A DNA stretch of 64,000 nt from Sphingomonas_Q fennica_A. GTDB lineage: Bacteria > Pseudomonadota > Alphaproteobacteria > Sphingomonadales > Sphingomonadaceae. Of the stretch, positions 1 to 8,399 are shown piece by piece (positions within the stretch are counted from its first letter, which is position 1; each line of letters opens with the position of its first letter). The DNA lies in NCBI GenBank assembly GCA_036946415.1, contig JAQIJD010000004.1, positions 186,001 through 250,000 of the forward strand, in the 5' to 3' direction. The translations under genes were made by a program, and so were the position numbers. Under the pieces are notes generated by a model that saw only the letters and a program-made list of their open reading frames with translations, was not told the DNA's origin and did not search any database.

Positions 1-117
1 GCCGCCGACAGCTTCGACAAGGAAGGCCGTCTGGAAGGCATGAAGCAGTTCCTCGACGACAAGACCTACAAGCCGGGTCTGGGCGCCTACGACACGTCCA
101 AGCAGGCCAAGAAGTAA
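1..117 (+). CDS. C-terminal fragment, probable enoyl-CoA hydratase/crotonase family
   Basis: Only the last 38 codons are inside the window; the gene begins upstream. The tail contains EGMKQFLDDK, which resembles the EGxxAFLEKR helix that closes many enoyl-CoA hydratases, and it ends with a lysine-rich stretch. The next two genes on the same strand are an acyl-CoA ligase and an acyl-CoA dehydrogenase, so a role in CoA-thioester breakdown fits the context. The family call rests on this short tail and the neighbours only; another acyl-CoA protein is possible. Confidence 0.4.
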   Translation, partial: AADSFDKEGRLEGMKQFLDDKTYKPGLGAYDTSKQAKK

Positions 118-124
118 CGACACG

Positions 125-232
125 CTCCCCTCCCCTTCAGGGGAGGGGCCGGGGGTGGGGCCTGTCCTCCGCGAGGCGATGCGATTGCCGACAGGCCCCC
201 CCAACCCCTCCCCGTCGGGGAGGGCTTTGCCA
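125..232. repeat. GC-rich dispersed intergenic palindrome (CCCCTCCCCT family)
   Basis: A hairpin of CCCTCCCC and GGGGAGGG arms is followed by a GGGGTGGGGCC block, then the reverse-complementary GGCCCCCCCAACCCC block with a second small hairpin. Similar sequence occurs at 39078-39226 and 63808-63845, always between genes. It may act as a transcript end or mRNA-stabilising structure, but there is no clear T-tract, so I do not call it a terminator. Confidence 0.6.
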
Positions 233-250
233 GATTAGAGGATCCGCCCC

Positions 251-2380
251 TTGTCCGAACCCGCCGCCGCCCCGATCCCCGCCGCCTCGATCGATCGGCT
301 GCTGCGGCCGAAATCGGTCGCCATCGTCGGGGCCTCGCCGACGCCGGGGGCGCTGGGCAACCAGCTGCTCGCCAATCTCGATGCGGCGGGCTTCGCCGGG
401 GACATCCACCTCATCAACCCCAAGCGCGACACGATCGGCGCCCGCCCCTGCCTGAAGAGCATCGACGATCTGCCCGACGGCGTCGACGTGGCGGTGCTGG
501 CGATCCCGCGCGTGGCGGTGCTGGCGTCGGTCAAGGCGCTGGCGGCGCGCGGCGTGGGCGGGGCGATCATCTTCTCGGCGGGCTTTGCCGAGGGCGGTGA
601 GGAGGGGCTGGCCGAACAGCGCGAGATCGCACGCGTCGCGTCGGATGCCGGCATGGTCGTGCTCGGCCCCAATTGCCTGGGCATGATCAACTTCGTGAGC
701 GACGTGGAGCTGACCTTCGTCGGCATGCCGAAGTCGCCGAAGAACGACGCGCGCCGGATTGGCATCGTCTCGCAATCCGGCGCGATGGCGGCGGTGATCG
801 CGGTCACGCTGATCGGCAAGGAACTGCCCCTCTCCTTCTACATCTCGACCGGCAACGAGGCGCAGAGCCAGACCGAGGATTATCTCGAATATCTGATCGG
901 CGATGCCGATACGCAGGTGATCTGCGTCGTCGCCGAACAGCTCCGCCAGCCGCGCCGCTTCCAGCAACTCGCCCGGCAGGCCAAGGCCGCCGGCAAGCCG
1001 ATCGTGATGCTCCATCCCGGCCGCAGCGCCGCCGCGCGGGAAAGCGCCGCCACCCACACCGGGGCGATGGCCGGGGACAACAAGGTGATGCAGGTGCTGG
1101 CCGAACGCGCCGGCGTGATCCTGGCGCACGATCTGGAGGAGGCGGGCGACCTGCTCGACCTCGCGGTGCGCTGCGGGCCGCTGAAGCCGGGTTCCGCGAT
1201 CCTCGGTGAATCGGGCGCGTTCAAGGCGCTGGCGCTGGATACGGCCGAGGAGATCGGCCTCGTCCTGCCGCCGCTGACGGAGGAGAACAGCCCGCTGTTG
1301 CGCGCCGCGATGCCCGATTTCGTCGCTGTCTCGAACCCCGTCGATCTGACCGCGCAGGCGCTGGTCGATCCCGATCTCTACCGCCGCACCTTCGACGCGC
1401 TGCTGAAGGACGAGCGGCTCGGCGCTATCATCATCTGCCTCATCCAGACCGACGAGGCGACCGCGATCCGCAAATTCCCGCACATCAGCGATGCGATCGA
1501 CACGCTCCACCCGGCAACGCCGGTGATCGTGACCGGCCTCGACGACGGCGCGGTGATCGATCCGAAGCACATCGCGCGGCTGCGCGCGCAGGGCGTGCCC
1601 TATTTCCCCACGTCCGATCGCGCCTTCCGCGCCGTCGCCCGGATGCAGGCCGCCGCCGCGCGGGACGATCGCGCGGCCGACCTCGCACCCGTCTCGGTCG
1701 ATCTGCCGGCGGCGGGCGGGGTGATCCCCGAGCATCGCGCCAAGGCGCTGCTCGCCCCCCTCGGCATCCCCTTCCCCAAGAGCCAATTGGCGACGACGGT
1801 GGAGGAGGCGAAGGCCGCCGCCGCCGCGGTCGGCTATCCGGTCGTGCTGAAGGCGCAGTCGCCCGATCTCAGCCACAAGAGTGATGCCGGCGGCGTCATC
1901 GTCGGGCCGAAGACGGACGCGGAACTGGCGGCGGCGTGGGACAAGATGCACCGCGACGTGGCGCATCACGTCCCCGGCCTGGTCCTCGACGGCATCCTCA
2001 TCGAGGCGATGGGCGAGCGCGGGCTGGAGCTGATCGTCGGCGCGCGCAACGATGCCGATTGGGGCCCGGTGATCCTCGTCGGCTTCGGCGGCGTCACCGC
2101 CGAGATCCTGAAGGACGTGGCGCTGCTGCCGCCCGACCTGACGCCCGACGCCATCGTCGCGGCGCTGCGGGGCCTGAAGCAGGGCGTGCTGCTCGACGGC
2201 TGGCGCGGCTCCCCCGCGCTCGACGTCGACGCGGTGGCGGAGGTGATCGGCCAGGTCGGCCGGCTGCTCGCCGCCGAGCCCGCAATCCGCGAGATCGATC
2301 TCAACCCGGTGGTCGTCTATCCCAAGGGCCGGGGCTGCGTCGCGCTCGATGCGCTGATCCTCGCCGATCCGAAGGCCTGA
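251..2380 (+). CDS. Acyl-CoA synthetase, ADP-forming (acetate--CoA ligase family), 709 aa
   Basis: Predicted to make an acyl-CoA from a free acid, CoA and ATP with release of ADP. The order is that of fused NDP-forming ligases: an N-terminal CoA-binding Rossmann domain (SVAIVGASPTPG near residues 18-29), two succinyl-CoA-ligase-like domains carrying the probable phosphohistidine in THTGAMAGD (His269), and a C-terminal ATP-grasp domain from about residue 490 (HRAKALLAPLGIP, GYPVVLKAQSP, HKSDAGGVIVG). The start is TTG at 251, chosen because AGAGGA at 237-242 is a well-spaced ribosome site and no ATG lies near. The acyl-CoA dehydrogenase begins 4 bases after the stop, so the pair is probably co-transcribed. 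The natural acid cannot be read from the sequence. Confidence 0.88.
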   Translation: MSEPAAAPIPAASIDRLLRPKSVAIVGASPTPGALGNQLLANLDAAGFAGDIHLINPKRDTIGARPCLKSIDDLPDGVDVAVLAIPRVAVLASVKALAARGVGGAIIFSAGFAEGGEEGLAEQREIARVASDAGMVVLGPNCLGMINFVSDVELTFVGMPKSPKNDARRIGIVSQSGAMAAVIAVTLIGKELPLSFYISTGNEAQSQTEDYLEYLIGDADTQVICVVAEQLRQPRRFQQLARQAKAAGKPIVMLHPGRSAAARESAATHTGAMAGDNKVMQVLAERAGVILAHDLEEAGDLLDLAVRCGPLKPGSAILGESGAFKALALDTAEEIGLVLPPLTEENSPLLRAAMPDFVAVSNPVDLTAQALVDPDLYRRTFDALLKDERLGAIIICLIQTDEATAIRKFPHISDAIDTLHPATPVIVTGLDDGAVIDPKHIARLRAQGVPYFPTSDRAFRAVARMQAAAARDDRAADLAPVSVDLPAAGGVIPEHRAKALLAPLGIPFPKSQLATTVEEAKAAAAAVGYPVVLKAQSPDLSHKSDAGGVIVGPKTDAELAAAWDKMHRDVAHHVPGLVLDGILIEAMGERGLELIVGARNDADWGPVILVGFGGVTAEILKDVALLPPDLTPDAIVAALRGLKQGVLLDGWRGSPALDVDAVAEVIGQVGRLLAAEPAIREIDLNPVVVYPKGRGCVALDALILADPKA

Positions 2381-2384
2381 TCCG

Positions 2385-4052
2385 ATGCCGTTCGCCACGC
2401 CCGCCGCCGACATGCTCTTCTGCCACCGCGTCGCCGGCGGGCATGAGGCGGAGACGCTGGGCGAACTGCTGGATGCCGCGGCGCGCTTCGCCGAGGAGGT
2501 GCTGCTGCCGCTCAACCCGGTGGCGGACAAGGTGGGCGCGTCCTACGCCAACGGCATCGTCACCACCCCGCCCGGCTTCGCGGATGCCTATGCCCGGTGG
2601 GCGGAGGGCGGCTGGAACGGCGTCGATACGCCCGAGGCGGCGGGCGGCATGGGCCTGCCCGTCACCGTCGGCGCGCCGCTGATGGAATTGTGGACCTCGG
2701 CCTGCATGGCGCTGCTGCTGTGCCCGGTGATCGGGCAAGGCTCGGTCGAGGTGCTGCTGGCGCATGGCAGCGAGGAGCTGAAGGCGGCGTGGATCCCGCC
2801 GCTCGTCTCGGGCAAGCATGCCGCCTGCATGTCGCTGACCGAACCGCAGGCGGGGTCCGACCTCGGCCAGGTCCGCACGCGCGCCGAGCGGATGGCGGAT
2901 GGCCGCTACCGCATCTCGGGCACCAAGATCTTCATCACCTACGGCGATCACGATCTGACGCCCAACATCGTCCATATGGTGCTGGCGCGCCTGCCCGATG
3001 CGCCGGCCGGATCGCGCGGCCTGTCGCTGTTCCTCGTGCCCAAGCTGCTCGACGGCGCGCCCAACGGCATCCGCTGCACGGGCATCGAGCACAAGATGGG
3101 CATCCACGGCGCGCCGACCTGCTCCATCTCCTACGGCGAGGGCGGGGAAGGATCGATCGGCTGGCTGGTCGGGGCCGAGAATGGCGGGTTGAAGGCGATG
3201 TTCACGCTGATGAACCGCGCCCGCCTCGCCACCGGCCTGCAAGGCGTGGCCGTCGCCGAGCGGGCGGTGCAGGAAGCGATCGCTTATGCGGCCGAGCGGC
3301 GGCAGGGCCGCGCCGGCGGCGGCGGGGCCATCGCCGGCCATCCCGACGTGCGGCGGATGCTGGCCGACATGCGCGCCACCACGCTGGCGCTGCGCCTGAT
3401 CGCCTATACCGCCGCCGTGGCGATCCATGCCGACGAGGCGGGAGAGGCAGGCGCCGCCGATCGCGCCGCGCTGCTGACGCCGATCGTGAAGGCCTATTGC
3501 AGCGATCAGGCGTTCCGCGTCGCCTCCACCGCGATGCAGGTGTTCGGCGGCATGGGCTACAGCGAGGAGAGCCCCGTCGCCCAATATCTGCGCGACGTGC
3601 GCGTGACGTCGATCTACGAAGGCACCAACGGCATCCAGGCGATCGATCTCGTCCAGCGCAAGATCGTGATGCAGGGCGGCGGCGCGATCCGTGTGCTGCT
3701 CGCCGAACTGGCGGCGGATGCCGATGCCGCCGCCGCCTGCCACGCCGTCGCCGATGTCGCCCCGCTGCTCGGGGATGCGGTGGCGGCCACCACGGCGCTC
3801 GTCGACTGGCTGACCGATCCCGCCACCACCGACGAGGACCGCCTCGCCGGCGCCACCGCCACACTCGATCTGGTCGGCCGCGTGCTGGGGGCCGGCCTGC
3901 TGCTCCGCGGCGCCACGGCCGACGTGGAAGGCGCCCCCGCCGACATCGCGGCGCTCGCCCGCTTCCACGCGGTGAACGTGCTGGGCGTCGTGCCGGCGCT
4001 GGCGGATCAGGTCCGCCGCAGCGCCGCGGTGCTGCCGGGCATTGCCGCCTAA
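2385..4052 (+). CDS. Acyl-CoA dehydrogenase, long form (AidB/DmdC-like), 555 aa
   Basis: FAD-dependent alpha,beta-dehydrogenation of an acyl-CoA. Visible features are the middle-domain signature MSLTEPQAGSDLG, the ISGTKIFIT segment, and the C-terminal helix with YEGTNGIQ, whose glutamate (about residue 412) is the usual catalytic base. The extended C-terminal region and total length match the DmdC/AidB-like branch rather than the classical ~380-residue enzymes. It follows the acyl-CoA ligase by 4 bases: the ligase would activate an acid that this enzyme then desaturates, and the fragment at 1-117 could hydrate the product. Substrate is unknown; 3-methylthiopropanoyl-CoA is one family precedent. 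Confidence 0.88.
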   Translation: MPFATPAADMLFCHRVAGGHEAETLGELLDAAARFAEEVLLPLNPVADKVGASYANGIVTTPPGFADAYARWAEGGWNGVDTPEAAGGMGLPVTVGAPLMELWTSACMALLLCPVIGQGSVEVLLAHGSEELKAAWIPPLVSGKHAACMSLTEPQAGSDLGQVRTRAERMADGRYRISGTKIFITYGDHDLTPNIVHMVLARLPDAPAGSRGLSLFLVPKLLDGAPNGIRCTGIEHKMGIHGAPTCSISYGEGGEGSIGWLVGAENGGLKAMFTLMNRARLATGLQGVAVAERAVQEAIAYAAERRQGRAGGGGAIAGHPDVRRMLADMRATTLALRLIAYTAAVAIHADEAGEAGAADRAALLTPIVKAYCSDQAFRVASTAMQVFGGMGYSEESPVAQYLRDVRVTSIYEGTNGIQAIDLVQRKIVMQGGGAIRVLLAELAADADAAAACHAVADVAPLLGDAVAATTALVDWLTDPATTDEDRLAGATATLDLVGRVLGAGLLLRGATADVEGAPADIAALARFHAVNVLGVVPALADQVRRSAAVLPGIAA

Positions 4053-4073
4053 ACCGGCGGAGAGACGTCCCGT

Positions 4074-4156
4074 CCCCGTTCGTGTCGAGCGAAGTCGAGA
4101 CACACGCGGAACATCGGCCGCGCGTGCCCCTCGACTGCGCTCGGGGTGAACGGAGG
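4074..4156. repeat. Dispersed inverted repeat, family R1 (GAGCGAAGTCGAG type)
   Basis: Left arm CCGTTCGTGTCGAGCGAAG and right arm CTGCGCTCGGGGTGAACGG are near reverse complements around a GC-rich loop. Close copies lie at 24663-24746 and 46881-46964, all intergenic. It fills the gap between the acyl-CoA dehydrogenase and the hydroxyacid dehydrogenase. Confidence 0.8.
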
Positions 4157-4300
4157 TCGGAATTGTCCAGAGCGACGTCGAAGGGCCGGAAGACACCCAT
4201 GAACCCGCTGCCCACTGGAAGCCCAGGCACGTGGCCGCCTTCCATCGCTTGCTATCCAATCCCCTCCCGCTAAACCCGGCGGCGGGAGGATTTGCCGACG

Positions 4301-5272
4301 ATGACGACACCCCGCATCCTGTTGACCCGCCGCTGGCCGGACGCCGCCGAACAACGCCTCCGCGCCCGGTACGACGTGACGACCAACGACGACGACACGC
4401 CGATGGACCAGGCCGCGCTGGCGCAGGCGCTGCGGGACTATGACGCGGTCTGCCCCACCGTTTCCGACCGGATCGACGCCGCCGTGATCGGCGCCGGTGG
4501 CCAGCGCGCGAGCATCCTCGGCAATTTCGGGGTCGGCACCAACCATATCGACGTCGCCGCCGCCACCGCCGCCGGCCTTACCGTCACCAACACGCCCGAC
4601 GTGCTGACCGACGCGACCGCCGACATCGCCCTCACCCTCCTCCTCATGATCGCCCGCCGCGCGGGCGAGGGCGAGCGGATGCTGCGGGCGGGCGCGTGGG
4701 AGGGCTGGGCGCCGACCCAGCTGCTCGGCCGCCAGCTTTCGGGCAAGACGCTGGGGCTGATCGGCTTCGGCCGCATCGCCCGTGCGGTGGCGGCGCGCGC
4801 CCACCACGGCTTCGGCATGCGCATCGTCTACACCGCCCCCCGCCGCCAGCCCGCCGACTATGAGGCGGAGGTCGACGCCCGCTTCGTCGAGACCGTCGAG
4901 GGGATGTTGCCCACGGTCGATTTCCTGTCGCTCCACTGCCCGGGCGGGGCGGCGACGCACCATCTGCTGAACGCCGAACGGCTGGCGCTGCTGCCGCGCC
5001 ACGCCTGCATCGTCAACACCGCGCGCGGCACCGTCATCGACGAGGCGGCGCTCGCGGCGGCCCTTTCCGCCGGCACGCTCGCCGGTGCGGGCCTCGACGT
5101 CTATGAGGAGGAACCGCGCGTCCACCCCGCGCTGCTGGCGCGCGAGGATGTCGTGCTGCTGCCCCATCTCGGCAGCGCGACGATGGAGACGCGCGTCGCG
5201 ATGGGCATGCGCGTCGCCGACAATCTCGACGCCTTCTTCGACGGCGCCACCCCCGGCGACCGCGTGGCGTGA
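4301..5272 (+). CDS. D-isomer 2-hydroxyacid dehydrogenase, probable glyoxylate/hydroxypyruvate reductase
   Basis: A 323-residue NAD(P)-dependent reductase of the D-2-hydroxyacid family. The nucleotide fold shows GLIGFGRIARAVA near residue 155. Catalytic residues are in place: arginine in NTARG (about 240), glutamate in VYEEEP (about 270) and histidine in LPHLGS (about 288). GGGAGGA at 4284-4290 is 10 bases before the ATG at 4301; an in-frame TTG at 4292 would leave no spacing and is rejected. The stop overlaps the next gene by 4 bases (GTGA). Because that gene looks like D-glycerate 3-kinase, glyoxylate or hydroxypyruvate to D-glycerate is the likely reaction (inference from context). Confidence 0.85.
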   Translation: MTTPRILLTRRWPDAAEQRLRARYDVTTNDDDTPMDQAALAQALRDYDAVCPTVSDRIDAAVIGAGGQRASILGNFGVGTNHIDVAAATAAGLTVTNTPDVLTDATADIALTLLLMIARRAGEGERMLRAGAWEGWAPTQLLGRQLSGKTLGLIGFGRIARAVAARAHHGFGMRIVYTAPRRQPADYEAEVDARFVETVEGMLPTVDFLSLHCPGGAATHHLLNAERLALLPRHACIVNTARGTVIDEAALAAALSAGTLAGAGLDVYEEEPRVHPALLAREDVVLLPHLGSATMETRVAMGMRVADNLDAFFDGATPGDRVA

Positions 5273-6135
5273 GCACCGCCGCGCTCGACGCGCTGGCGGC
5301 GGCGCACCGCCTGCCGGTGCCCTTTCCGGCGCTGGCCGATTATCGCCGCATCGCCGCCGCCATCGCCGGGCGCGCGGCGGCCGGCCCGATGCTTGTCGGC
5401 ATCTGCGGATCGCAGGGCAGCGGCAAGTCGACCATGGCCGCCTTCCTCGCCGCGCTGCTCGACGCCGAGGGGCTGCCGACCGCGATCCTCTCGATCGACG
5501 ACCTCTATCTCGATCCCGAAGACCGGCCGACCGCCATCCACCCGCTGTTCGCGACGCGGGGCGTGCCCGGCACGCATGACGTGGCCCTCGGCCTCGCCAC
5601 GATCGATCGCCTGTTCGCGGCCCGGCCGGATGAGACGGTCGCGATCCCCCGCTTCGACAAGGCCGCCGATCGCCGCCATCCGGCGGAGCGATGGGATGCC
5701 TTCGCCGGCCCGGCCCGCGTCGTGCTGCTGGAAGGCTGGTTCGTCGGCGCCACGCCGCAGGCGGCGGCGACGCTGGCCGATCCGGTCAATCCGCTCGAGG
5801 CGGAGGAGGATCGCGACGCGCGCTGGCGCATGCATGCCAACGAAGCACTGGCCGGCGCCTATGCCGATCTGTTCGGCCGGATCGACTATCTCGTCTTCCT
5901 CGCCGCCCCGTCCTTCGACTGCGTGTTCGGCTGGCGGCAGCGGCAGGAGGAGAAGTTGCGTGCGGCCAGCGGCGGCGGCGCCGGGGTGATGGACGATGCC
6001 GCCCTCGCCCGCTTCATCCGTCATTACGAGCGGCTGACCCGCCACCTGCTGGCGACGCTGCCGGCGCAGGCCGACGCGGTGGCCGAACTGGCACCCGACC
6101 AGACGATCCGCGCGGTGCGGTTCCGCGAAGGCTGA
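5269..6135 (+). CDS. Probable D-glycerate 3-kinase (GLYK-type P-loop kinase), 288 aa
   Basis: Would phosphorylate D-glycerate to 3-phosphoglycerate. It has a Walker A loop GSQGSGKST (about residues 46-54), then LSIDDLYL and the GVPGTHD segment typical of the glycerate kinase branch that includes plant GLYK, within the wider uridine-kinase fold. The GTG start at 5269 overlaps the stop of the reductase gene, implying translational coupling. Together the pair would return C2 units (glyoxylate) to central metabolism. A different small-molecule kinase of the same fold cannot be excluded. Confidence 0.78.
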   Translation: MSTAALDALAAAHRLPVPFPALADYRRIAAAIAGRAAAGPMLVGICGSQGSGKSTMAAFLAALLDAEGLPTAILSIDDLYLDPEDRPTAIHPLFATRGVPGTHDVALGLATIDRLFAARPDETVAIPRFDKAADRRHPAERWDAFAGPARVVLLEGWFVGATPQAAATLADPVNPLEAEEDRDARWRMHANEALAGAYADLFGRIDYLVFLAAPSFDCVFGWRQRQEEKLRAASGGGAGVMDDAALARFIRHYERLTRHLLATLPAQADAVAELAPDQTIRAVRFREG

Positions 6136-6144
6136 GGAAGGTTG

Positions 6145-6278
6145 GTTCGCGCTGAGGCGCGGAGACGCGGAGGTGTCTCGCGCGCGGCAGCGCATCGCCC
6201 GACATCGTGCCGTCGGATGACGGGAAGCCGCTTCGCGGCAGTGGGTGCCCCTCTGCGCCTCCGCGTCTCTGCGCGAAC
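6145..6278. repeat. Long inverted repeat, family R4 (GCGGAGACGCGGAGG type)
   Basis: Left arm around 6145-6173 (GTTCGCGCTGAGGCGCGGAG) and right arm around 6249-6278 (CCGCGTCTCTGCGCGAAC) are imperfect reverse complements. They fill most of the gap between the convergent kinase and GumC-like genes. There is no coding potential; it could fold as a bidirectional transcript end, but no T-tract is seen. Confidence 0.7.
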
Positions 6279-6307
6279 AAGATCCGCCCCGGCGGACGAT
6301 CGCCGCC

Positions 6308-8269
6308 CTACAGCATCCGGTAGATGAAGTCGGGGATGTAGCGGCGCCGGCCGGACATGACGAGGCCGTCGATCGCCGCCCCCGTCGCCTGCACCTGATG
6401 GATCACGTCCGCCGCCACCGGCCGGCGCGTCACCTCGGCGCGGATGACGAGGACGACGGCATCCGCCATCCGCGCCATCTCCACGCCCTCGAACGAGGTC
6501 GCCATCGGCGGCGCGACCAGCAGGATATAGTCGTAGGCGCGGCGCAGCTCGGCCAGCAGTCGGTCGCCCGATCGCGCCACCCAGCCCTCGCCCGCGTCGG
6601 CGCGCGCCCCTTCGGCATCGACCGCGACGACACGCCCCGGCGCGCGTTCGCCCAGCGCCCGATACAGACCCTCGGCCGCCGGATCGAGCCCGTCCTCGCC
6701 GCGTGCCGCCAGCAGCAGCGCCACCTTGGCGCGGCCGGGGGCGGACTGGTCGATCGCCGCGATCAGCCGGCTGTAGTCGGGGCGCTGGGGTACGCCGTCC
6801 TCCCCTTCCAGCGGCGCGCTTAGCACCGGCAGGCGCAGCTTGCGTTCGGCCTCCTGCGGGCTGAGGAACGTCTCGCGCACGCTCGACATCAGGAATACCG
6901 CCACGCCCGCCAGCAGGATCGCCGCGACGATGCTGGCGGCGACGAACAGCAGCGGCGGGTTGCTGCGCTTGTTGGGGATGACGGGCGCCTCGATCACGCG
7001 CACGTTGGTGCTGCCGGTGCTGCTCGCCTCGTTCTGCTGGATGCGCGCCTGCTCCACCTGCGTGGCGAAGCGGCGATAGCTGTCGGCCAGGATGTCGCGC
7101 TGGGTGCGCAGCCGCTGCACCACGTCCGCCACCGTGTTCAGCGTATGCAGCCGCGCGGTCGATTCGGCGATCTGCCGGTCGAGCGCCACGCTGCGCGCGC
7201 GCGCGCTGGCGACGGCGGTGTCTGCCTGAAACACCCGGTCGCGCACCGTATCGTAATAAGCGTTGTAGCCGACCCGGCGCGAGACCATCAGCTCCTTCTC
7301 CGCGCGCTGCACCGCGCCCTCCAGCGCCGCGACCTGCTGGTCGATCTGCTTCAGGAACGGCGATCCCGCCATGTAGCGCGAGGCGAGGTCGGCACGGCGT
7401 GCGCGCAGCGCCAGCAATTGCTCGCGCATCACGCCGGCCGAACGCGCCGCCTCGCTCGTGTCCGAATAGAGTTCGATCGTCTGCGGCACCGATCGCTGGT
7501 CGGCGCGCATCCGGCCGAGGCCGCCGGTCGCCTGCGCGATCTGCGCCTCGGCATCCAGCTTCTGCTGGCGGAGCGAGGCGTCCAGCGCCACCGCCGAGGC
7601 GATCTGCGCGCCCACGTCGACCACGTCGTGCTGCGCCTGATAGGCGGTGATCTGGGCGTTGGCGCGATCGAGATCGGCCTTGGCCTTGTCGCGCTGCGTC
7701 GTCAGGAAGGCGAAGCGGCCCGAGGTGAGCACGCCGCCGCGCTCCCGGAAATAGGCGGCGAGCAACCGCGACAGCACATCCGCCGCGCGCACCGGATCGC
7801 GATCGGTGTAGCTGAGGTCGATGACGTTGGCGGTCTGCACCTTGGCGATGTGCAGCTTGCTCTCGAACTTCTGGAGCGCGGCGTCCACGGTGGCGCGGCT
7901 GGCGCCCGGCCCCAGATCCTGCGTCACCACCTGCCGGTGCAGCTCGGCCGAGGACAGAAGCTGCATCTCGACGTTGGCGACCGCGGTCGGGTCGAGCGCG
8001 GGGGGCGGGGCGCCGGCCTGCGCGGCATCGTCGCGCAGGTCGTAATAGCCGGCGTTCAGCGTCAGCAGCCGCGCCTCGGCGTTGTAGCGGGGCGGCATCA
8101 GGATTGCTAGGAGGATGCCGATCGCCAGCACGCTGCCCGCCACGATCAGCGCCGGACGGCGATAGTAGAACAGGATGTTGAGCACGTCGCGCAGGCTGAC
8201 GGCGCTCGCCCCCGCGGGTTCGCGGCGGCGCAGGCCGCTGGGCGCATGCAGCAAGGCAGCGGGTGTCAT
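6308..8269 (-). CDS. GumC/Wzz-family exopolysaccharide chain-length protein with degenerate kinase domain
   Basis: An inner-membrane polysaccharide co-polymerase of 653 residues. The first transmembrane segment lies near residues 37-58 (ALIVAGSVLAIGILLAIL), followed by the periplasmic Wzz domain with long coiled coils and a second transmembrane segment near 445-465 (VAASIVAAILLAGVAVFL). The cytoplasmic C-terminus looks like a BY-kinase domain that has lost its P-loop: the expected GxGKT stretch is VALLLAARGEDG, the A' motif is VVAVDAEG, and the Walker B region reads ILLVAPP without the acidic residue. It therefore probably cannot bind ATP normally. It is divergent from the wza-like operon and should pair with that exporter. 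Confidence 0.85.
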   Translation of the reverse strand: MTPAALLHAPSGLRRREPAGASAVSLRDVLNILFYYRRPALIVAGSVLAIGILLAILMPPRYNAEARLLTLNAGYYDLRDDAAQAGAPPPALDPTAVANVEMQLLSSAELHRQVVTQDLGPGASRATVDAALQKFESKLHIAKVQTANVIDLSYTDRDPVRAADVLSRLLAAYFRERGGVLTSGRFAFLTTQRDKAKADLDRANAQITAYQAQHDVVDVGAQIASAVALDASLRQQKLDAEAQIAQATGGLGRMRADQRSVPQTIELYSDTSEAARSAGVMREQLLALRARRADLASRYMAGSPFLKQIDQQVAALEGAVQRAEKELMVSRRVGYNAYYDTVRDRVFQADTAVASARARSVALDRQIAESTARLHTLNTVADVVQRLRTQRDILADSYRRFATQVEQARIQQNEASSTGSTNVRVIEAPVIPNKRSNPPLLFVAASIVAAILLAGVAVFLMSSVRETFLSPQEAERKLRLPVLSAPLEGEDGVPQRPDYSRLIAAIDQSAPGRAKVALLLAARGEDGLDPAAEGLYRALGERAPGRVVAVDAEGARADAGEGWVARSGDRLLAELRRAYDYILLVAPPMATSFEGVEMARMADAVVLVIRAEVTRRPVAADVIHQVQATGAAIDGLVMSGRRRYIPDFIYRML

Positions 8270-8399
8270 CTGGTCCTACGGGCCCCCGGGGTTTCGATCT
8301 GCCTATCTCTCTATGACCGGGATTACGAATCGTTTAAGCGTTCGCCCCTATGGCCGGCTTATGACGACGGGCGGCAGCCACCGGGAGCAGGCGGATCGG

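Noticed and set aside
125..149. Rho-independent terminator after the first gene
   Set aside because: The hairpin is good but no T-tract follows on either strand, and the same hairpin recurs as part of a dispersed repeat.
137..2530. A nearly 800-codon open frame antisense to the acyl-CoA ligase
   Set aside because: Very high GC makes long antisense frames common. Composition is rich in Arg, Ala, Asp and His with no recognisable motif, and the opposite strand encodes a clear enzyme.
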